Notes: generated by a model not told the origin, from the sequence alone. Counted from the stretch's first letter, positions 8,779-18,658 are shown. The stretch: 64,000 nucleotides of DNA from Agathobaculum sp. NTUH-O15-33 (GCF_033193315.1 NZ_CP136187.1:1364001-1428000); one strand, 5' to 3'. Numbers and translations are program-made.

Positions 8779-8810
8779 GCATCTATCAGAAATGGTAGGT
8801 GCTTTTCTTA
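8779..8810 (+). terminator. Hairpin with T-rich tail before the tape measure gene
   Basis: GCATCTATC, AGAAAT and GGTAGGTGC followed by TTTTCTTA repeat the hairpin seen before the portal gene at 2285; only loop bases differ. It could terminate the endonuclease mRNA or mark an RNA processing site. Confidence 0.5.
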
Positions 8811-8867
8811 TGCTCGGAGAAATCTGGGCTATTTTTATGCCTATTTTATGGAAGGAGGTGCATTTTC

Positions 8868-11783
8868 GTGGCAAACAGAATCAAGGGTATCACAGTGGAA
8901 ATCGGCGGCGATACTACAAAACTACAGACGGCTTTAAAGGGTGTCAATGGAGAAATCAAGAATACGCAGGCGCAGCTGAAGGATGTGGAGAAACTCCTGA
9001 AACTGGACCCCGGCAATACGGAGCTGCTTGCGCAAAAGCACAGGCTCCTTGGGCAGGCAGTAGAAGAAACCAAAGGAAAGCTGCAAACCTTAAAGGTCGC
9101 GGCGGAGCAGGCGAACACGGCTCTTGCCAATGGGGACATTTCACAGGAACAGTATGATGCTCTTCAGCGTGAAATTATAGAAACGGAGCGTAACCTCGAA
9201 GATTTGGAGAGAGCGGCCAATGAATCTTCCGTGGCATTACAGTCTGTTGCTGCCAAAGGAGAACAGCTGAAAACGGTAGGCTCAAATATTTCATCGGTGG
9301 GTACTTCACTTTCAAAGAATGTGACAGCACCCATTATTGCAATTGGTGCTGCATCTGTGGCCGCCTTTAATGAGGTGGATTCCGGGCTGGATATTATCGA
9401 GCAGAAAACCGGGGCTGCAGGGAAAAGTCTGGAAGAGATGGAATCCATCTGTAAGAACATGGCTACAGAAATTCCTACGGACTTTGAAACAGCAGGTGCG
9501 GCCATCGGTGAGGTCAATACAAGATTTGGTGTGACGGGAACTGCACTGGAAACCCTCTCAACCAAATTTGTGAAGTTTGCATCCTTGAATAATACGGATG
9601 TTTCCACTTCCGTTGATAACGTGCAGAAAGCACTGACCGCTTTTGGTCTTGGCGCGGATGATGCCGGAGCAATGCTTGATACCATGAATGCAGTAGGACA
9701 GAAAACAGGCATTTCAATGGATACGCTTTCTGCATCTATGGTGTCCAACGCATCGGCATTTAAGCAGATGGGACTGTCGGCATCGGATGCCGCTGCCTTC
9801 CTTGGGCAGTGCGAAGTGTCCGGGACTGATACCAGTGCCGTTATGACGGGTCTTACAAAGGCATTAAAAGAAGCAACGGATAATGGGCAACCACTTGATC
9901 AGGCACTGGCTGATATCCAAAACAGTATGGTCAATGCAAAATCAGATACAGAGGGGCTATCCGCAGCGTATGAAATGTTTGGTTCCAGAGCAGGTGGTAA
10001 AATCTATGAAGCCTGCAAAAGCGGTTCTCTATCTTTCGAGGCACTTGGAACTTCTCTGACCGACAACCTCGGCAGTGTGGACGATACTTATGCGGCAACA
10101 CTCGATGGAACGGATGCAATGGTTACAGGTATGAATGCACTAAAGATTGCAGGAGCGGCAGTGGGAGATGCCATTGGAACGACCCTTGCACCTATCCTGC
10201 AGGCATTGGCAAAAAAGCTGAAGGAGTTTGCTGACTGGTTTACAAAGCTGTCTCCGGGTATGCAGCAGATGATTGTAAAGATTGCGATGATTGTTGCAGC
10301 TGTGGGGCCAGTACTTGTTATCATCGGCAAGGTCGTATCCGCTGTTGGCACGATTATGACTATCGTTCCAAAACTGGCAGGAGTCATCCATGTAGTCAAA
10401 GGAGCATTTGCTGCACTGAATGCAGTCATGCTTGCTAATCCTATTATGCTGATCATTGCGGCGATTGCAGCCCTTGTGGCGGCATTTATTTATCTTTGGA
10501 ATACCAACGAGGACTTCCGCCAGTTCTGGATTGACCTGTGGGAGAACATCAAGGAAGTAGCCATTGCCGTATGGAATGCCATCAAGGAGTTCTTTGTTGC
10601 TGTATGGGAGGGCATCAAATCCGTTGCAGAAACGGTATGGAATGCGCTGGCATCCTTTTTCACTGGCTTGTGGGAGGGCATCAAGACTGTATTTACTACG
10701 GCAGTCACAGCAATTTCCACCTTCCTATCCACTACTTGGAATACGATAAAAACGGTGGTTACTACTGTGTTTACAGCAATCCAGACCTTTTTCACTACGG
10801 TGTGGAATACCATCAGCACGATTGTGACAACCGTGGTCACGGCAATTCAGACGTTCCTTACCACAGCTTGGAATGCCATCAAGACGGCAATTACTACGGT
10901 TCTGACAGCCATTCAGACAGTGGTAACTACAGTATGGAATGCTATTAGCACCTTTATCGCAACCATCATTACGGCAATCCAGACTTTCCTGACTACGGCT
11001 TGGAATACCATAAAGACGGTCATTACCACGGTATTGAATGCGATAAAAACAGTATTCACAACCATCTGGAATGCAATAAAAACGGTCATTACCACTGTGG
11101 TAAACGGCATTAAAAATACAATTACCACGGTCTGGAACAACATCAAGTCCACAGTATCCTCTGTGGTAAATGGTATCAAGTCAGCAGTGAGCAATGCCTT
11201 TTCTGCTATGTGGAACGGCATCAAAAATACCATCAGCGGTATCTACAATACCATCAAGGGTGGATTTGACAAGGCAGTCGGCTATATCAAAAATCTTGCA
11301 TCCTCTGCCTTTAACTGGGGCAAGGATTTAGTCATGGGCATCGTAAACGGAATCAAAAGCTGTATCAGTGCGGTAGGTGATGCCGTCAGCGGTGTGGCAA
11401 ATAAAATCAAGTCCTTCCTGCACTTCTCCGTGCCGGACGAGGGTCCTTTGACGGATTACGAAACTTGGATGCCGGATTTCATGAGCGGACTTGCCAAGGG
11501 CATCGAAAAGAGCAAGGGTATGGTTGCAAATGCGATGGACGGTGTGGCTGCTGATATGGTGGTAAATCCGAAAATCAGCACGGCTGATACCAGCGGAATC
11601 CTTGGCGGTGCATCTGCAGGAGATGCTCTTGCTGGCATTACTACAGCAATTACCGAAGCACTGGCAGGTGTGGGAGGTCAGGGCGGTGACATTGTTATCC
11701 CGGTTTACCTTGGTGGCACCATGCTGGACGAAGTGGTAGTGAATGCACAGCAAAGAACGAATTTAAGAAGCGGAGGGAGATAA
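8868..11783 (+). CDS. Tape measure protein
   Basis: The 971-residue protein sets tail length. The start is GTG 8868 after GGAGGTG. Residues 1-160 are a coiled-coil region typical of clostridial tape measures (GITVEIGGDTTKLQTALKGV). Residues about 180-440 form the TP901-type core. Hydrophobic segments with PIMLIIAAIAALVAAFIYLW lie near residues 515-545. From about residue 545 to 800 the chain repeats an 11-residue unit built on WNxIK.xxTTV. The C-terminal part includes the block FLHFSVPDEGPLTDYETWMPDF, common in the family. About 2.9 kb of gene predicts a tail of ordinary siphoviral length. Confidence 0.95.
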   Translation: MANRIKGITVEIGGDTTKLQTALKGVNGEIKNTQAQLKDVEKLLKLDPGNTELLAQKHRLLGQAVEETKGKLQTLKVAAEQANTALANGDISQEQYDALQREIIETERNLEDLERAANESSVALQSVAAKGEQLKTVGSNISSVGTSLSKNVTAPIIAIGAASVAAFNEVDSGLDIIEQKTGAAGKSLEEMESICKNMATEIPTDFETAGAAIGEVNTRFGVTGTALETLSTKFVKFASLNNTDVSTSVDNVQKALTAFGLGADDAGAMLDTMNAVGQKTGISMDTLSASMVSNASAFKQMGLSASDAAAFLGQCEVSGTDTSAVMTGLTKALKEATDNGQPLDQALADIQNSMVNAKSDTEGLSAAYEMFGSRAGGKIYEACKSGSLSFEALGTSLTDNLGSVDDTYAATLDGTDAMVTGMNALKIAGAAVGDAIGTTLAPILQALAKKLKEFADWFTKLSPGMQQMIVKIAMIVAAVGPVLVIIGKVVSAVGTIMTIVPKLAGVIHVVKGAFAALNAVMLANPIMLIIAAIAALVAAFIYLWNTNEDFRQFWIDLWENIKEVAIAVWNAIKEFFVAVWEGIKSVAETVWNALASFFTGLWEGIKTVFTTAVTAISTFLSTTWNTIKTVVTTVFTAIQTFFTTVWNTISTIVTTVVTAIQTFLTTAWNAIKTAITTVLTAIQTVVTTVWNAISTFIATIITAIQTFLTTAWNTIKTVITTVLNAIKTVFTTIWNAIKTVITTVVNGIKNTITTVWNNIKSTVSSVVNGIKSAVSNAFSAMWNGIKNTISGIYNTIKGGFDKAVGYIKNLASSAFNWGKDLVMGIVNGIKSCISAVGDAVSGVANKIKSFLHFSVPDEGPLTDYETWMPDFMSGLAKGIEKSKGMVANAMDGVAADMVVNPKISTADTSGILGGASAGDALAGITTAITEALAGVGGQGGDIVIPVYLGGTMLDEVVVNAQQRTNLRSGGR
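10505..11240 (+). repeat. Tryptophan-anchored 11-residue repeats in the tape measure
   Basis: The coding region repeats units such as VWNAIKT and TAIQTFLTTAWNTIKTV about every 11 codons, over roughly 20 units. The DNA copies are similar but not identical. Such repeats model a long helix and are the part of tape measures that changes in length by recombination. Confidence 0.85.
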
Positions 11784-11786
11784 GCG

Positions 11787-12149
11787 ATGGCATTTATACA
11801 GTATTTGAATTTTGATAATACGGCTCTCCCTCTGCCGGATTCGTATGATCTGGACTTAACGGATGTGGAAGCAGACTCCGGCGGAGAAACAGAAGCCGGA
11901 ACAACGCAGCGTGATGTGGTGCGGGCAGGAGTGGTCACGATTAGTGTGTCCTTTTCTGTCAGTGCCGCATGGCTGAAACGGCTGACGGCTTATTCCAAAC
12001 AGCCGAAAATAGCCGTGCAGTATTTTGACACAGAGGATTTAGCACTGAAGGAAACAGAAATGTATATCACAGGTTATAAGGCGAAGCTCTATAAGGATAC
12101 TTCGTACAAAAGTTTGTGGTCGGTGTCCTTCACGTTGAACGAATTTTAA
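11787..12149 (+). CDS. Distal tail-region protein
   Basis: The 120-residue beta-rich protein lies between tape measure and tail-tip genes. The sequence includes DSYDLDLTDVEADSGGETEAG and ends in SLWSVSFTLNEF. It has no catalytic motif. Its position suggests a distal tail or baseplate hub component. The start codon follows CGGAGGGAGATAAG directly after the tape measure stop. Confidence 0.7.
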   Translation: MAFIQYLNFDNTALPLPDSYDLDLTDVEADSGGETEAGTTQRDVVRAGVVTISVSFSVSAAWLKRLTAYSKQPKIAVQYFDTEDLALKETEMYITGYKAKLYKDTSYKSLWSVSFTLNEF

Positions 12150-12162
12150 GGAGGTGGTGTCT

Positions 12163-14022
12163 TTGTATCCTGTATCACAGGCATTTATGGATGCAATCGA
12201 AAGCAATACAAGAAAATATTACTGGACAGGCACCATTGTCACGAAGAACAAAAAAGAATATGCCTTTGGTAATGAGGATATCGTCAAGGGCAGCGGATAT
12301 ATCACAAGGCAGTGCTGCGGAAGCAGTGAGATTGAACTGGGTACGGTCTATGCGGCAGAGATGGGCATCACACTGTTTTCAGACATTGACCGCTACACCT
12401 TGGATGAGGCAGAGGTCAGGATATACTTCCACCTCATGCTCCCGGACGGAACAGAAGAATCCATTCCTATGGGTGTTTTTGAAATCAGCGAAGCCAACAG
12501 GCATATCAAAACGCTGGAACTTAAAGCCTATGATTATATGCTCCGATTTGAGAAAGCACTGAAACTGACAGCATCCGGCGGTACTGCTTATAGCTTTCTT
12601 TTGATGGCGAGTACCGAGTGTGAGGTGGAACTTGCACAGACCAAGGCAGAAATCGAAGCCATGCCAAACGGCAAGGAAACACTGGGTATCTACTCGGACA
12701 ACGATATGGAAAGCTACCGTGACCTCATTTTCTATGTGGCACAGGTACTTGGCTGTGTGTGTCTGGTAAACCGGGAAGGAAAGCTGGAACTCATCCCTTA
12801 CGGTATTTTGCCCGTGGCGGAGGTGACCAGCAGACATCGTTATGACAGCAGTTATTCTGATTTTGTCACACGGTACACTGCGGTATCCTCCACAAACCTC
12901 ATAACAGAAGAATCAGAGTATTACGCACTTGACCCGGATGATGCTCTGACACTGAATCTTGGTGTCAATCCGCTTTTGCAGTTTGGTCTGAAAACTACAA
13001 GAGCAAGGCTGATAACCAATATTCTGAATGCCATCGCTGTGGTGGATTATGTACCGTTTGACAGTACCACCATCGGCAATCCGGCATTTGACCCAATGGA
13101 TGTGCTGCGCTTCTCCGGCGGTCATGCCGATGAGAAACAGCTCTCCTGCATTACAAGCATTACCTATAAAATTAATGGAAAGCACAGCTTGAAGTGCGTG
13201 GGTAAAAATCCCAAGCTGGCTGCGGCAAAGAGCAAGAATGACAAGAACATCACTGGCCTGCTGAATCAGATTGAAGCTGGAAAAATCGTGGTGTATAACT
13301 TTGTCAATGCTTCTCCCTTTACCATTGGCAGTTCCAATACAGAGATTATGGCGATTACCTTTACCTCCAAGGAAGAAACCACCGCCACCTTTTTGGCAGA
13401 AATTCTCTTTGAAGTTGTAAATGATGAAGTGATACGCACTATTCATGGCACAGTACCGACTACCGATGAAGAAGGAAATACAGACAGCAAAGAAATTGAT
13501 TTTACTTTTTCAGAGGTTGGGCAGTCAGAACTTACGGTTACCTACAAGATGAACAATGAAGAGATCAAAACCTTTTATCCGAAAAAGACCTGCATCAACG
13601 GGAAGCACATCCTTACGCTGTTTCTCCCAATCACGCAGGTTATCGCCAACAGTGAAAACACGCTGTCGGTTTATTTCAAAATGACTGGCGGTACGCTGAC
13701 CATCGGGGAATCACAAATCCGTGCAACCATCAGCGGACAGGGACTTGTGGCAGGTATCGGTGACTGGAACGGACGTATCAGCATTTCCGAGACCATTGAC
13801 CGTATTCCGATTGCACAGACGGCTTTCGGTTATGATGCCTTTATGGATACCGTGACGGCTGTATTTCCAAGAATTATTCTTCGTCCGATTACACAGCAGA
13901 TTACACGCATTCCGATTATGGAAAGTGGGTTCACATATCATCGTTTGAATGAGCGAGTGACGGCTGTGGAGGTTATCAAGACCTTTACAATGGACAAGGA
14001 CGTCCCGCCGCATTCTGCATGA
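12163..14022 (+). CDS. Tail tip / tail-associated baseplate protein
   Basis: The 619-residue protein is encoded where siphoviruses carry the tail-associated (Tal/tip) protein that contacts the host wall. I chose TTG 12163 because AAGGAGG ends 7 bases before it; GTG 12154 overlaps that site. The N-terminal 320 residues resemble the gp27-like hub fold (SREIELGTVYAAEMGITLF-type strands, FEISEANRHIKTLELKAYD). The C-terminal part is beta-rich. No peptidase or hydrolase motif is evident. Its stop overlaps the next small ORF as ATGA. Confidence 0.78.
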   Translation: MYPVSQAFMDAIESNTRKYYWTGTIVTKNKKEYAFGNEDIVKGSGYITRQCCGSSEIELGTVYAAEMGITLFSDIDRYTLDEAEVRIYFHLMLPDGTEESIPMGVFEISEANRHIKTLELKAYDYMLRFEKALKLTASGGTAYSFLLMASTECEVELAQTKAEIEAMPNGKETLGIYSDNDMESYRDLIFYVAQVLGCVCLVNREGKLELIPYGILPVAEVTSRHRYDSSYSDFVTRYTAVSSTNLITEESEYYALDPDDALTLNLGVNPLLQFGLKTTRARLITNILNAIAVVDYVPFDSTTIGNPAFDPMDVLRFSGGHADEKQLSCITSITYKINGKHSLKCVGKNPKLAAAKSKNDKNITGLLNQIEAGKIVVYNFVNASPFTIGSSNTEIMAITFTSKEETTATFLAEILFEVVNDEVIRTIHGTVPTTDEEGNTDSKEIDFTFSEVGQSELTVTYKMNNEEIKTFYPKKTCINGKHILTLFLPITQVIANSENTLSVYFKMTGGTLTIGESQIRATISGQGLVAGIGDWNGRISISETIDRIPIAQTAFGYDAFMDTVTAVFPRIILRPITQQITRIPIMESGFTYHRLNERVTAVEVIKTFTMDKDVPPHSA

Positions 14023-14141
14023 TCAGCGGTTATGTATTCGTGTCCTCTGGGGAAGAAATCAATGCAGGTCAGCTGCAGCATCTGACGGTTAATACAGAGC
14101 CGTTTGAACGAGTGGAGAAATTGGAGGTGACAACGTGCTGA
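14019..14141 (+). CDS. 40-residue phage protein
   Basis: A short ORF begins at ATG 14019, overlapping the TGA of the tail-tip gene (ATGA), and ends at TGA 14139-14141 inside the start of the next gene. Its product begins MISGYVFVSSGEEINAG and ends in EKLEVTTC. The tight overlaps on both sides fill an otherwise unused gap of about 110 bases, which supports a real coupled gene. Function is unknown. Confidence 0.65.
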   Translation: MISGYVFVSSGEEINAGQLQHLTVNTEPFERVEKLEVTTC

Positions 14142-15463
14142 TAGATGAAACAAAATATATCTGGAAACGGGGCGGTAATATGGAAATTTCTTTTGCAGAA
14201 AGTCCATATGCCGCTTATTTTACATGCCCACTAAAAGTGTATCTGATCGAGGGAAGCGCAGAGGTGTTGATTTATACAAATGAAGAAATGACAGAGCTTA
14301 TCTTTGAGGGCAGTCTGCCATTCGAACCGATTAACCCTATAGCCTGTGATGCTTTGTTTTTTGTGTTAATAAGTGAAAATACGTTACTGCATATTACGGC
14401 AGAAGTGGGAACAGAAAAAACAGTGCTTCTTCCCTTTTTAAATACAGCAGAAAATATGGAATACATTAGCAACAGCTACAACGATGACAGCACCTATAAT
14501 ACTGCAGGGATAGATGGATTTATGTTTAATGGCATCACATCCAATCCGCTGTATATTTCAAGCAATCACTGGGTCGGGTTTGGCATCAGTTCGGAGCAGC
14601 TTAGAATCCTTCGTAGGGATGGCTGCTCCACTGCCATCTACAGACAGCTTGGAGAAACCACCAACGGACTGCAATTTCTTAAAATTCGCTTTGAAGGCTA
14701 CACGGCGTACAACAACCGAGTGGATGCCACAAGGCTGATATTTGAACTGTTCCTGCTCTCCAACAACGATATGTTCCTGAATGTCATTCAGACTCCGACC
14801 AGCACCGGGTATCTGGGAACATCGGATATGATATGCGGCGGAACTACTACAGCACTGACACTGGCAGACGGCAGCGGCCGAACGCAGGTCAGCTTTTATC
14901 ATCAGAACGATGGCGGGCGAACATGGAATATCGTATATGCCATGTATGAGGAAACTGACACCTACTCCTTTGCCTATCTGGTACGGCAGGCAGATGCTTT
15001 TTATACCTATGCAGATGGTGCGTTGACCGAGGTGGCGATTGAAACGCTGTCGGCGGCAATGTTTTTAAAATACGGCTTTGAGAAAATCCCTCCCGCAGAA
15101 ATTCTGACACCCATCGACAATATGCAGATGTATCTGTGGAAAGCCGGAGGTGCGGAGGAACTGCTGAAAGCAAATGTGAAAGCCTATCCGTATCCGCAGG
15201 TGTTAAATGCCGTGGCAGATATGAGCCATATTTCCATTCTCGGCATCAAGATAATGACGGCAGAGTATTCCGGGAATGTCACTGTGTCAATTTCTGTCGA
15301 TAATGGGCAGACCTACTCGGAAGATATGACCCTTGGAGATTTGCTGAATACCGATGTGGAGGAACTTTATAACAGCTTAAGCGAGGAAAAACGTTTGATG
15401 CTTCGGTTTACGCTCCATGACAATGCAGCCATCTCACGCTTCAAGATTACCTACATCAATTAA
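14135..15463 (+). CDS. Phage tail appendage protein
   Basis: The 442-residue protein is encoded after the tail tip gene. It starts at GTG 14135 with GGAGGTG just upstream. The chain is beta-rich with many aromatic and Asn residues, as in receptor-binding or appendage proteins. A lectin-like region is possible around residues 110-290 (VGFGISSEQLRILRRDG and following). I see no catalytic motif. Receptor binding is inferred from place and composition. Confidence 0.7.
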   Translation: MLIDETKYIWKRGGNMEISFAESPYAAYFTCPLKVYLIEGSAEVLIYTNEEMTELIFEGSLPFEPINPIACDALFFVLISENTLLHITAEVGTEKTVLLPFLNTAENMEYISNSYNDDSTYNTAGIDGFMFNGITSNPLYISSNHWVGFGISSEQLRILRRDGCSTAIYRQLGETTNGLQFLKIRFEGYTAYNNRVDATRLIFELFLLSNNDMFLNVIQTPTSTGYLGTSDMICGGTTTALTLADGSGRTQVSFYHQNDGGRTWNIVYAMYEETDTYSFAYLVRQADAFYTYADGALTEVAIETLSAAMFLKYGFEKIPPAEILTPIDNMQMYLWKAGGAEELLKANVKAYPYPQVLNAVADMSHISILGIKIMTAEYSGNVTVSISVDNGQTYSEDMTLGDLLNTDVEELYNSLSEEKRLMLRFTLHDNAAISRFKITYIN

Positions 15464-15477
15464 AGGAGGAGAACCAA

Positions 15478-16881
15478 ATGTTGAAAGGTAAAATGAAAAT
15501 AGAACTGACGGACGTCCATACGGGCGAAACAGAAACGGTGCTTGAACAGAATATGGTGACCAATGCACTGGCCAATATCTTCAAGCCGATGGGACTGGAT
15601 AAGTCACCTGGCAAAATGCTAAACGGCATGAACCCTTATTATCAAAATGTCCTTGGCGGTCTATTGCTATTTGATTCTGAGATCGAGGAGAATACCAACA
15701 ATCTGTATCCGCCTTCTACAGTCAATCTGATTGGCTGTGCTTCCTATGGTGTTCAGAACAATACCACAGGAACACTCCGTGGTGGATTTAATCAGACGGA
15801 AAGCGAACTGAATATGACTGACCGTTATATGAAATATGTGTATGACTTTACAACCTCGCAGGCAAACGGCACGATTTCCAGTGTCTGTCTGACGCATAAA
15901 AATGGCGGCTACACTTCCTACGGCGGAAAGGATGCGCCGTTTGGAAGCAACTACGGGCTTGGCATGCAGGTCTGTGACGGGCATCTGCAGTATGTTTATA
16001 CGAATTACACGGGAGCAAGTACTGGGGATAAGTATTCCGGAATTAGCATTGGTACGACAGAAGCAATTTTTCTTATCAATATGGATGAAGATGCCGTGTA
16101 TTATTTCCGCATTGATAACAATAAGAAAATTACGATTACCAAACGCAGAGCCTACATGAAATCCGTGTCGGTGTTGGAAAATCCATATTCTACAAAGCCG
16201 CTCATTGATTCTTTTGAACTTGAGGAACTGAAAACTGAACTGCCGACCAATTATATCTCCTACAATTTTGATATTGCAGACAACTGCCTGTACATCGTAA
16301 ACAGTGCGGCTTCTTATCTTGATGTCAATGGTACCTTTTATGTAACAAAAGTCAGCTTTTCCAATTGGAAGGTCACGCAGTATACCATGACCAACACGAC
16401 ACCGGAGCGCATTAGCCTTGGCGGAATGAGAACTTCTTATGTCCACAGAGGTTATATTATCTTCCGTGGATATAACAACTCAAGCCACGTCTACAAGATG
16501 GAGATTGGAAATTCTGCCAATGTGGAGCTGCTGAAACTTGTGAACTTCACATCAGTGACAGGAACATTTGCAATGGCTATCAACGGCAGGATTTATATTG
16601 AGGGTTACAGCAGCAGTACCTATTATCTGTATGTGATTAACCTTGATACAGATGAAATCCTGAAGGTGGAAGCATCCCGCATCATCGGCGGCAGTAATTA
16701 CCCTTGCTATACCCCGGTGCTGAATGAGCCGATGCTGTGGTTTGCAAGCTACGGAAACTATTCAACCATTGGATATTTCATTATGTCCAACTATCTGGCA
16801 ACCATCAATAACCTGTCTGAACCCGTGACGAAAACGGCGGATAAGACCATGAAAGTCACGTATATCATTCAGGAGCAGTAA
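15478..16881 (+). CDS. Phage tail/baseplate upper protein
   Basis: The 467-residue protein starts after AAAGGAGGAG. Its first 40 residues (KIELTDVHTGETETVLEQNMVTNAL) match the common N-terminus of clostridial prophage tail proteins that anchor to the baseplate. The rest is a beta-rich, propeller-like series of strands with repeated YxxNxDT and YLxV patterns. It is the last tail gene before the lysis cassette and is followed by a terminator. A host-range determinant is likely but inferred. Confidence 0.72.
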   Translation: MLKGKMKIELTDVHTGETETVLEQNMVTNALANIFKPMGLDKSPGKMLNGMNPYYQNVLGGLLLFDSEIEENTNNLYPPSTVNLIGCASYGVQNNTTGTLRGGFNQTESELNMTDRYMKYVYDFTTSQANGTISSVCLTHKNGGYTSYGGKDAPFGSNYGLGMQVCDGHLQYVYTNYTGASTGDKYSGISIGTTEAIFLINMDEDAVYYFRIDNNKKITITKRRAYMKSVSVLENPYSTKPLIDSFELEELKTELPTNYISYNFDIADNCLYIVNSAASYLDVNGTFYVTKVSFSNWKVTQYTMTNTTPERISLGGMRTSYVHRGYIIFRGYNNSSHVYKMEIGNSANVELLKLVNFTSVTGTFAMAINGRIYIEGYSSSTYYLYVINLDTDEILKVEASRIIGGSNYPCYTPVLNEPMLWFASYGNYSTIGYFIMSNYLATINNLSEPVTKTADKTMKVTYIIQEQ

Positions 16882-16901
16882 CAACTTCATATTTGAAAAC
16901 G

Positions 16902-16933
16902 AGGACTATCCAGTTTTGGACAGTCCTTTTTTC
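16902..16933 (+). terminator. Terminator between tail and lysis genes
   Basis: AGGACTATCC and GGACAGTCCT pair around a 6-base loop with one mismatch and are followed by a run of T. It separates tail transcription from the holin gene, whose own ribosome site follows about 25 bases later. Confidence 0.75.
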
Positions 16934-16967
16934 ATACACAAAAATCAAAGAAAGCGAGGAATTTTAC

Positions 16968-17381
16968 ATGAAAGAATTCTGGAACACGATTCAAATTGTC
17001 TTTGCGGGCATTGGCGGCTGGCTTGGGTACTTCCTTGGCGGTTGTGACGGTCTGCTCTATGCACTGATTGCCTTTGTGGTGGCAGATTATCTCACGGGAG
17101 TGATGTGTGCTATCTCTGACCACACGCTTTCCAGTGAGGTGGGCTTCAAGGGAATCTGCCGAAAGGTGCTGATTTTTCTGCTTGTGGGGATTGCAAACAT
17201 CCTTGATATGCAGGTCATTGGGACAGGCTCTGTGCTGCGTACCGCAATCATTTTCTTTTACATCTCCAATGAAGGTGTATCCCTGTTGGAAAATGCCGGA
17301 CACCTTGGTCTGCCTATCCCTACGAAATTGAAAGAAGTTCTTGCACAGCTGCATGACCGCAGCGAGAAAGGAGACGAATAA
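16968..17381 (+). CDS. Phage holin (toxin secretion/holin family)
   Basis: The 137-residue membrane protein has hydrophobic segments near residues 10-25, 28-48 and 67-85, plus one possible weak segment near 95. It carries the pattern FVVADYLTGVMCAISDHTLSSEVGFKG, which marks the clostridial holin (TcdE/phi-Cp-like) family. Holins form the membrane lesion that lets the endolysin reach the wall. ATG 16968 follows GCGAGGA. An upstream in-frame start would run through the terminator and is rejected. The amidase gene follows after 2 bases. Confidence 0.92.
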   Translation: MKEFWNTIQIVFAGIGGWLGYFLGGCDGLLYALIAFVVADYLTGVMCAISDHTLSSEVGFKGICRKVLIFLLVGIANILDMQVIGTGSVLRTAIIFFYISNEGVSLLENAGHLGLPIPTKLKEVLAQLHDRSEKGDE

Positions 17382-17383
17382 TT

Positions 17384-18319
17384 ATGGCTTATACAAACAG
17401 TCCTCTTGTAGTTTATACGGGACTCAGTCCGAACCATTCCGGGCAGAGAACCCATGCCATTGACCGCATCACACCTCACTGTGTGGTCGGTCAGTTATCC
17501 GCAGAAACCATCTGTGCCTGCTTCCCGGCAGGACGGGATGCAAGCTGCAATTACGGCATTGGCACAGACGGCAGAGTGTCCCTTTGCGTGGAGGAAAAGA
17601 ACCGTTCTTGGTGTTCCTCCAGCAGTGCCAATGACCAGAGAGCCATTACCATCGAGTGTGCCAGTGATAAGACAGAGCCGTATGCCATGAACAGTGCGGT
17701 GTATAACTCCCTTATCAAACTCTGCACGGACATCTGCAAGCGTAACGGAAAGAAGAAACTTCTGTGGTTTGCCGATAAGGACAAGTCCTTAAGCTATGCT
17801 CCAAAGTCTGATGAGATGGTCATTACCGTGCATCGCTGGTTTGCCAATAAAAGTTGTCCGGGAAATTGGCTGTATGCAAGGCTTGGTGATCTGGCGGCAA
17901 AGGTAACAGCGGCTCTTGGCGGAGTAGCAAATGCTCCAACTGCAGACAGCACAGCCTGGTATCGTGTCCGTAAGACTTGGGCGGACAGCAAGAGCCAGCT
18001 TGGAGCATATAAGGAACTTGCCAATGCAAAAGCCTGTGCAGACAAGAATCCGGGATATAGTGTGTTTGATGTAAATGGTGTAAACATCTACACATCTAAC
18101 ACAACTCCTGCCGCCGTTCCGTTCATGGTTCAAGTGGCGATTCCTGACCTTAACATCCGCAGCGGGCCGGGAACCGATTATACCAAGACCGGCCAGTTCA
18201 CTGGCATCGGCTCCTTCACCATTGTGGAAACGGCCTCCGGCGCTGGCTCTTCTACCGGCTGGGGCCGACTGAAGTCTGGCGCTGGCTGGATTTCCTTGGA
18301 TTTCTGCACGAAGATTTAA
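17384..18319 (+). CDS. N-acetylmuramoyl-L-alanine amidase endolysin with SH3 domain
   Basis: The 311-residue endolysin is predicted to cleave the amide bond between muramic acid and the peptide. The amidase_2 domain spans about residues 15-180, with the zinc-ligand His in ITPHCVV (near 32), a second His in ITVHRWF, and the KSCPGNWL end motif. The C-terminal 65 residues form an SH3b wall-binding domain (LNIRSGPGTDYTKTG, WGRLKSGAGWISLDF). The linker region near 195-235 matches the short YRVRKTW.D..SQ.GAY motif often seen in clostridial lysins. No signal peptide is present, so it relies on the holin upstream. Confidence 0.95.
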   Translation: MAYTNSPLVVYTGLSPNHSGQRTHAIDRITPHCVVGQLSAETICACFPAGRDASCNYGIGTDGRVSLCVEEKNRSWCSSSSANDQRAITIECASDKTEPYAMNSAVYNSLIKLCTDICKRNGKKKLLWFADKDKSLSYAPKSDEMVITVHRWFANKSCPGNWLYARLGDLAAKVTAALGGVANAPTADSTAWYRVRKTWADSKSQLGAYKELANAKACADKNPGYSVFDVNGVNIYTSNTTPAAVPFMVQVAIPDLNIRSGPGTDYTKTGQFTGIGSFTIVETASGAGSSTGWGRLKSGAGWISLDFCTKI

Positions 18320-18341
18320 CTGAATATTTGCTGATATGACT

Positions 18342-18384
18342 ATGCCTGCTGAGGAGTAATTTCCTTGGCAGGCATTATTTTTTT
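18342..18384 (+). terminator. Terminator after the lysis cassette
   Basis: ATGCCTGC and GCAGGCAT form a perfect 8-bp stem around an 18-base loop, followed by TATTTTTTTT. It ends the late operon before the recombinase module. Confidence 0.85.
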
Positions 18385-18460
18385 ACGGCTTCGGTTCTTA
18401 AATGGTACGTTTCTGTCCTTTCCCTGTTAGAGGTAATGACCTCAGAATAGGAGGGCAATT

Positions 18461-18658
18461 ATGGATACAATTGAAAGCGGCGCGTTAAGGCTAGCTATTA
18501 CAGACGAACAGATGCAGAACGAATTTGATTATATGATGGCACAGCAGCAGCTGAAAAATATGCTTAAGAACGGTTTGATTTCGCTGGCTGAATTCGACAA
18601 AATCTCGGCTTTAAATCTTGAAATATTCTCCCCGGAACTGGCATCAATCATGGCGTAA
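18461..18658 (+). CDS. Small SHOCT-like protein upstream of recombinases
   Basis: The 65-residue protein starts after GGAGGGC. Its middle (MMAQQQLKNMLKNGLISLAEFDKI) matches the short C-terminal (SHOCT) pattern: a helix, a short turn with GLIS, and EFDKI. Such small genes often precede recombinase genes in clostridial elements. A role in recombination or regulation is possible but not shown. Confidence 0.72.
   Translation: MDTIESGALRLAITDEQMQNEFDYMMAQQQLKNMLKNGLISLAEFDKISALNLEIFSPELASIMA

Noticed and set aside
10505..11240. Possible CRISPR-like repeats
   Set aside because: The repeats are in frame, short-period (11 codons) and degenerate, and lie within the tape measure gene; there are no spacers.
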